From assembly GCA_902762655.1 (NCBI GenBank), contig CACWOZ010000006.1, positions 1 through 64,000 on the forward strand: 64,000 nucleotides of DNA. The letters run 5' to 3'. The notes under the pieces are model-generated. The model worked only from the letters and a program-made list of their open reading frames with translations. It was not told the origin of the DNA and searched no databases. The translations under genes were made by a program, and so were the position numbers. This stretch comes from an uncultured Bacteroidia bacterium (GTDB lineage Bacteria > Bacteroidota > Bacteroidia > Bacteroidales > UBA932). Shown here piece by piece: positions 62,867-64,000 of the stretch (position 1 is the first letter of the stretch; every line of letters begins with the position of its first letter).

Positions 62867-63715
62867 CTAATTGTTAAGATGATACTTGATGAGACCTTCC
62901 ATCGGAGCCTTGAGGATGTTACCCATCTTCATGCCGAATTCCGCTACGACCTTTTCCAACAGTGGCCGGAAGTAGTATGCCACCGAGCCCACGGCATTGA
63001 AGGTATATTTTTGATAGTCAGGATAATGGGTAACTATCAACTTGAAAAACAGCCTGAATGCATCGGTCACCAGTTCCGGGAAGTAAGGATCGAAGTCAAG
63101 ATGCTCGTTGATGAACTTGGCATACTGCGCGCAGAAGCGGTTCGGGAAAGGTTTGGTATAGATAACGTCCAAGAGTTCGTCGTTATTCCGACCGAGTTCC
63201 TTGCCGACAAGTTCGTACACATTTGCCGGCATGTTGCGACGGATGTAGTCTGTGATCATGCGCTTGCCGAGGTTGCCGCCGGAGCCCTCGTCACCGAGGA
63301 TGAAACCGCAACTGTCCACGTTGAGGCCCTCGTTGCAGCCGTCATAGAGGCAGGAGTTCGCCCCGGTGCCAAGGATGGCTGCAAAGCCGGGCTTGGTCTG
63401 GAGCAGGGCACGGCACGATGCCAGGGTGTCCATTGCTATGAATACCTTTACCGCTTTTGTGAACACCTCACGGAGGGTCTTCTCCATGAAAGGATACTGG
63501 AGTTCGGTAACCCCGGCACCATAGAAGTAGATTTCATCTACCATATAGGGATCCAGTTCCGCAGGGAGATTCGCGCGGATGTCGGCAACAATCTGGCTGC
63601 CGGTAATATAGTTGGGGTTATAACCCTGGCTGAAGAAGCCAATGCGGGTCGAACCATCGCGGGAAACGCATCCCCACTCGGTCTTTGTAGCCCCGCTGTC
63701 TGCAATTAAAATCAT
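62867..63715 (-). CDS. BadF/BadG/BcrA-type ATPase, N-acetylglucosamine kinase-like
   Basis: 282 residues of the ASKHA fold. The phosphate-1 loop MILIADSGATKTEW is at the N-terminus; ILGTGANSCLYDG and GFILGDEGSGGNLGK are the phosphate-2/adenosine region. Such proteins phosphorylate GlcNAc or MurNAc (MurK group) in several bacteria. Coupled to the sugar transporter downstream and overlapping the upstream glycosidase fragment by 4 bases, so an amino-sugar pathway is plausible. Confidence 0.82.
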   Translation of the reverse strand: MILIADSGATKTEWGCVSRDGSTRIGFFSQGYNPNYITGSQIVADIRANLPAELDPYMVDEIYFYGAGVTELQYPFMEKTLREVFTKAVKVFIAMDTLASCRALLQTKPGFAAILGTGANSCLYDGCNEGLNVDSCGFILGDEGSGGNLGKRMITDYIRRNMPANVYELVGKELGRNNDELLDVIYTKPFPNRFCAQYAKFINEHLDFDPYFPELVTDAFRLFFKLIVTHYPDYQKYTFNAVGSVAYYFRPLLEKVVAEFGMKMGNILKAPMEGLIKYHLNN

Positions 63716-64000
63716 AATTCGTTCAAGTCCGGAAGTTCTCCGAGACCATAGCGGAAAAGCACTACGCCCTCGGCCTTGGTGGAATCAGTAAACATACGGC
63801 AATCCTGCAGGATGCGCTCGGCATTCATAGGCACGACATGCTCGGTATCGGTATCCTCGTATGTAGTAAGTCCGGCCCAGACCTTTGCGGGAGCGCCCTT
63901 GGTGGCGAAGTGATCCGCCACCATCTTTGCCCAGGGCCTGCCTCCCTTGCGGTAGCTGTCGCAGTGGAAGTAGATCATAGGCATGAGGATGTCGATGTAC
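63712..64000 (-). CDS. Putative glycosidase, C-terminal part (GHL10/YngK-like)
   Basis: The frame is open to the window edge, so about 95 C-terminal residues are seen. YIDILMPMIYFHCDSYRKGG resembles the barrel strand VDxIMPMxY of GHL10/DUF187 putative glycosidases, followed by VWAGLTTYED and GVVLFRYGLGELP, the usual end. It heads the kinase-transporter operon with a 4-base overlap, suggesting it releases the sugar they use. Confidence 0.6.
   Translation of the reverse strand, partial: YIDILMPMIYFHCDSYRKGGRPWAKMVADHFATKGAPAKVWAGLTTYEDTDTEHVVPMNAERILQDCRMFTDSTKAEGVVLFRYGLGELPDLNEL

Overview
The window looks like a chromosome segment of a Bacteroidales bacterium; family and genus cannot be fixed from sequence alone. 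The evidence is: Bacteroidetes-type promoters (TTTG, about 19 bases, then TAnnTTTG) ahead of many genes; a type V (FimA/Mfa) pilus locus with lipoprotein subunits; DUF4493 and fimbrillin-like lipoproteins; a large single-chain pyruvate:ferredoxin oxidoreductase; and two Rpn-family nuclease genes. Most genes have a balanced, fairly GC-rich composition. The stretch at about 37.4-39.3 kb is strikingly AT-rich, and 30-36 kb is moderately so.

Layout. 1-9.7 kb is housekeeping: the end of a di-haem cytochrome and a CcsA/ResB cytochrome c assembly protein, hpt-adk, then a tightly overlapping murF-dut-lptG-tgt operon read leftwards, and a nucleoside transporter. 9.7-19.6 kb is a seven-gene leftward type V pilus operon. 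19.5-24.4 kb holds ssb, a small zinc-ribbon protein, a bactofilin, a secA reading frame broken by an apparent 13-base deletion, and tRNA-Gly. 24.4-28.6 kb has a DUF4493 lipoprotein and an M16 metallopeptidase.

28.6-39.3 kb is the accessory zone. Two inverted Rpn nuclease copies enclose a cassette of two small-peptide/lipoprotein pairs. The second lipoprotein runs, through an in-frame TGA, into a non-specific endonuclease. The first Rpn copy is bracketed by two 106-bp nested palindromes, and a roughly 100-bp leader is shared by both Rpn genes and ssb. Next comes an AT-rich three-gene operon (HTH fused to an endoribonuclease-like domain, an unknown protein, a HEPN-like protein), which is the best candidate here for an undescribed toxin-antitoxin or defence system.

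39.3-53.8 kb returns to metabolism: acyl-CoA synthetase, an AlkZ-related protein, an outer-membrane barrel, tRNA-Arg, fabD, nifJ, a short LysR regulator divergent from MTA/SAH nucleosidase, a GH2 glycosidase and a putative TIM-barrel glycosidase.

53.8-64 kb carries a decayed REP-associated tyrosine transposase (RAYT) and three arrays of a palindromic repeat with an exact 51-bp period. Beside them is a leftward cluster that appears to process sugars and peptides: a glycosidase fragment, a BadF-type sugar kinase, a sugar MFS transporter, a C45-type Ntn hydrolase, a GltS-like transporter, and an unusual fusion of an M20 peptidase with a C1B (bleomycin hydrolase) peptidase. All functions are read from motifs and remembered family patterns; no database search was possible.
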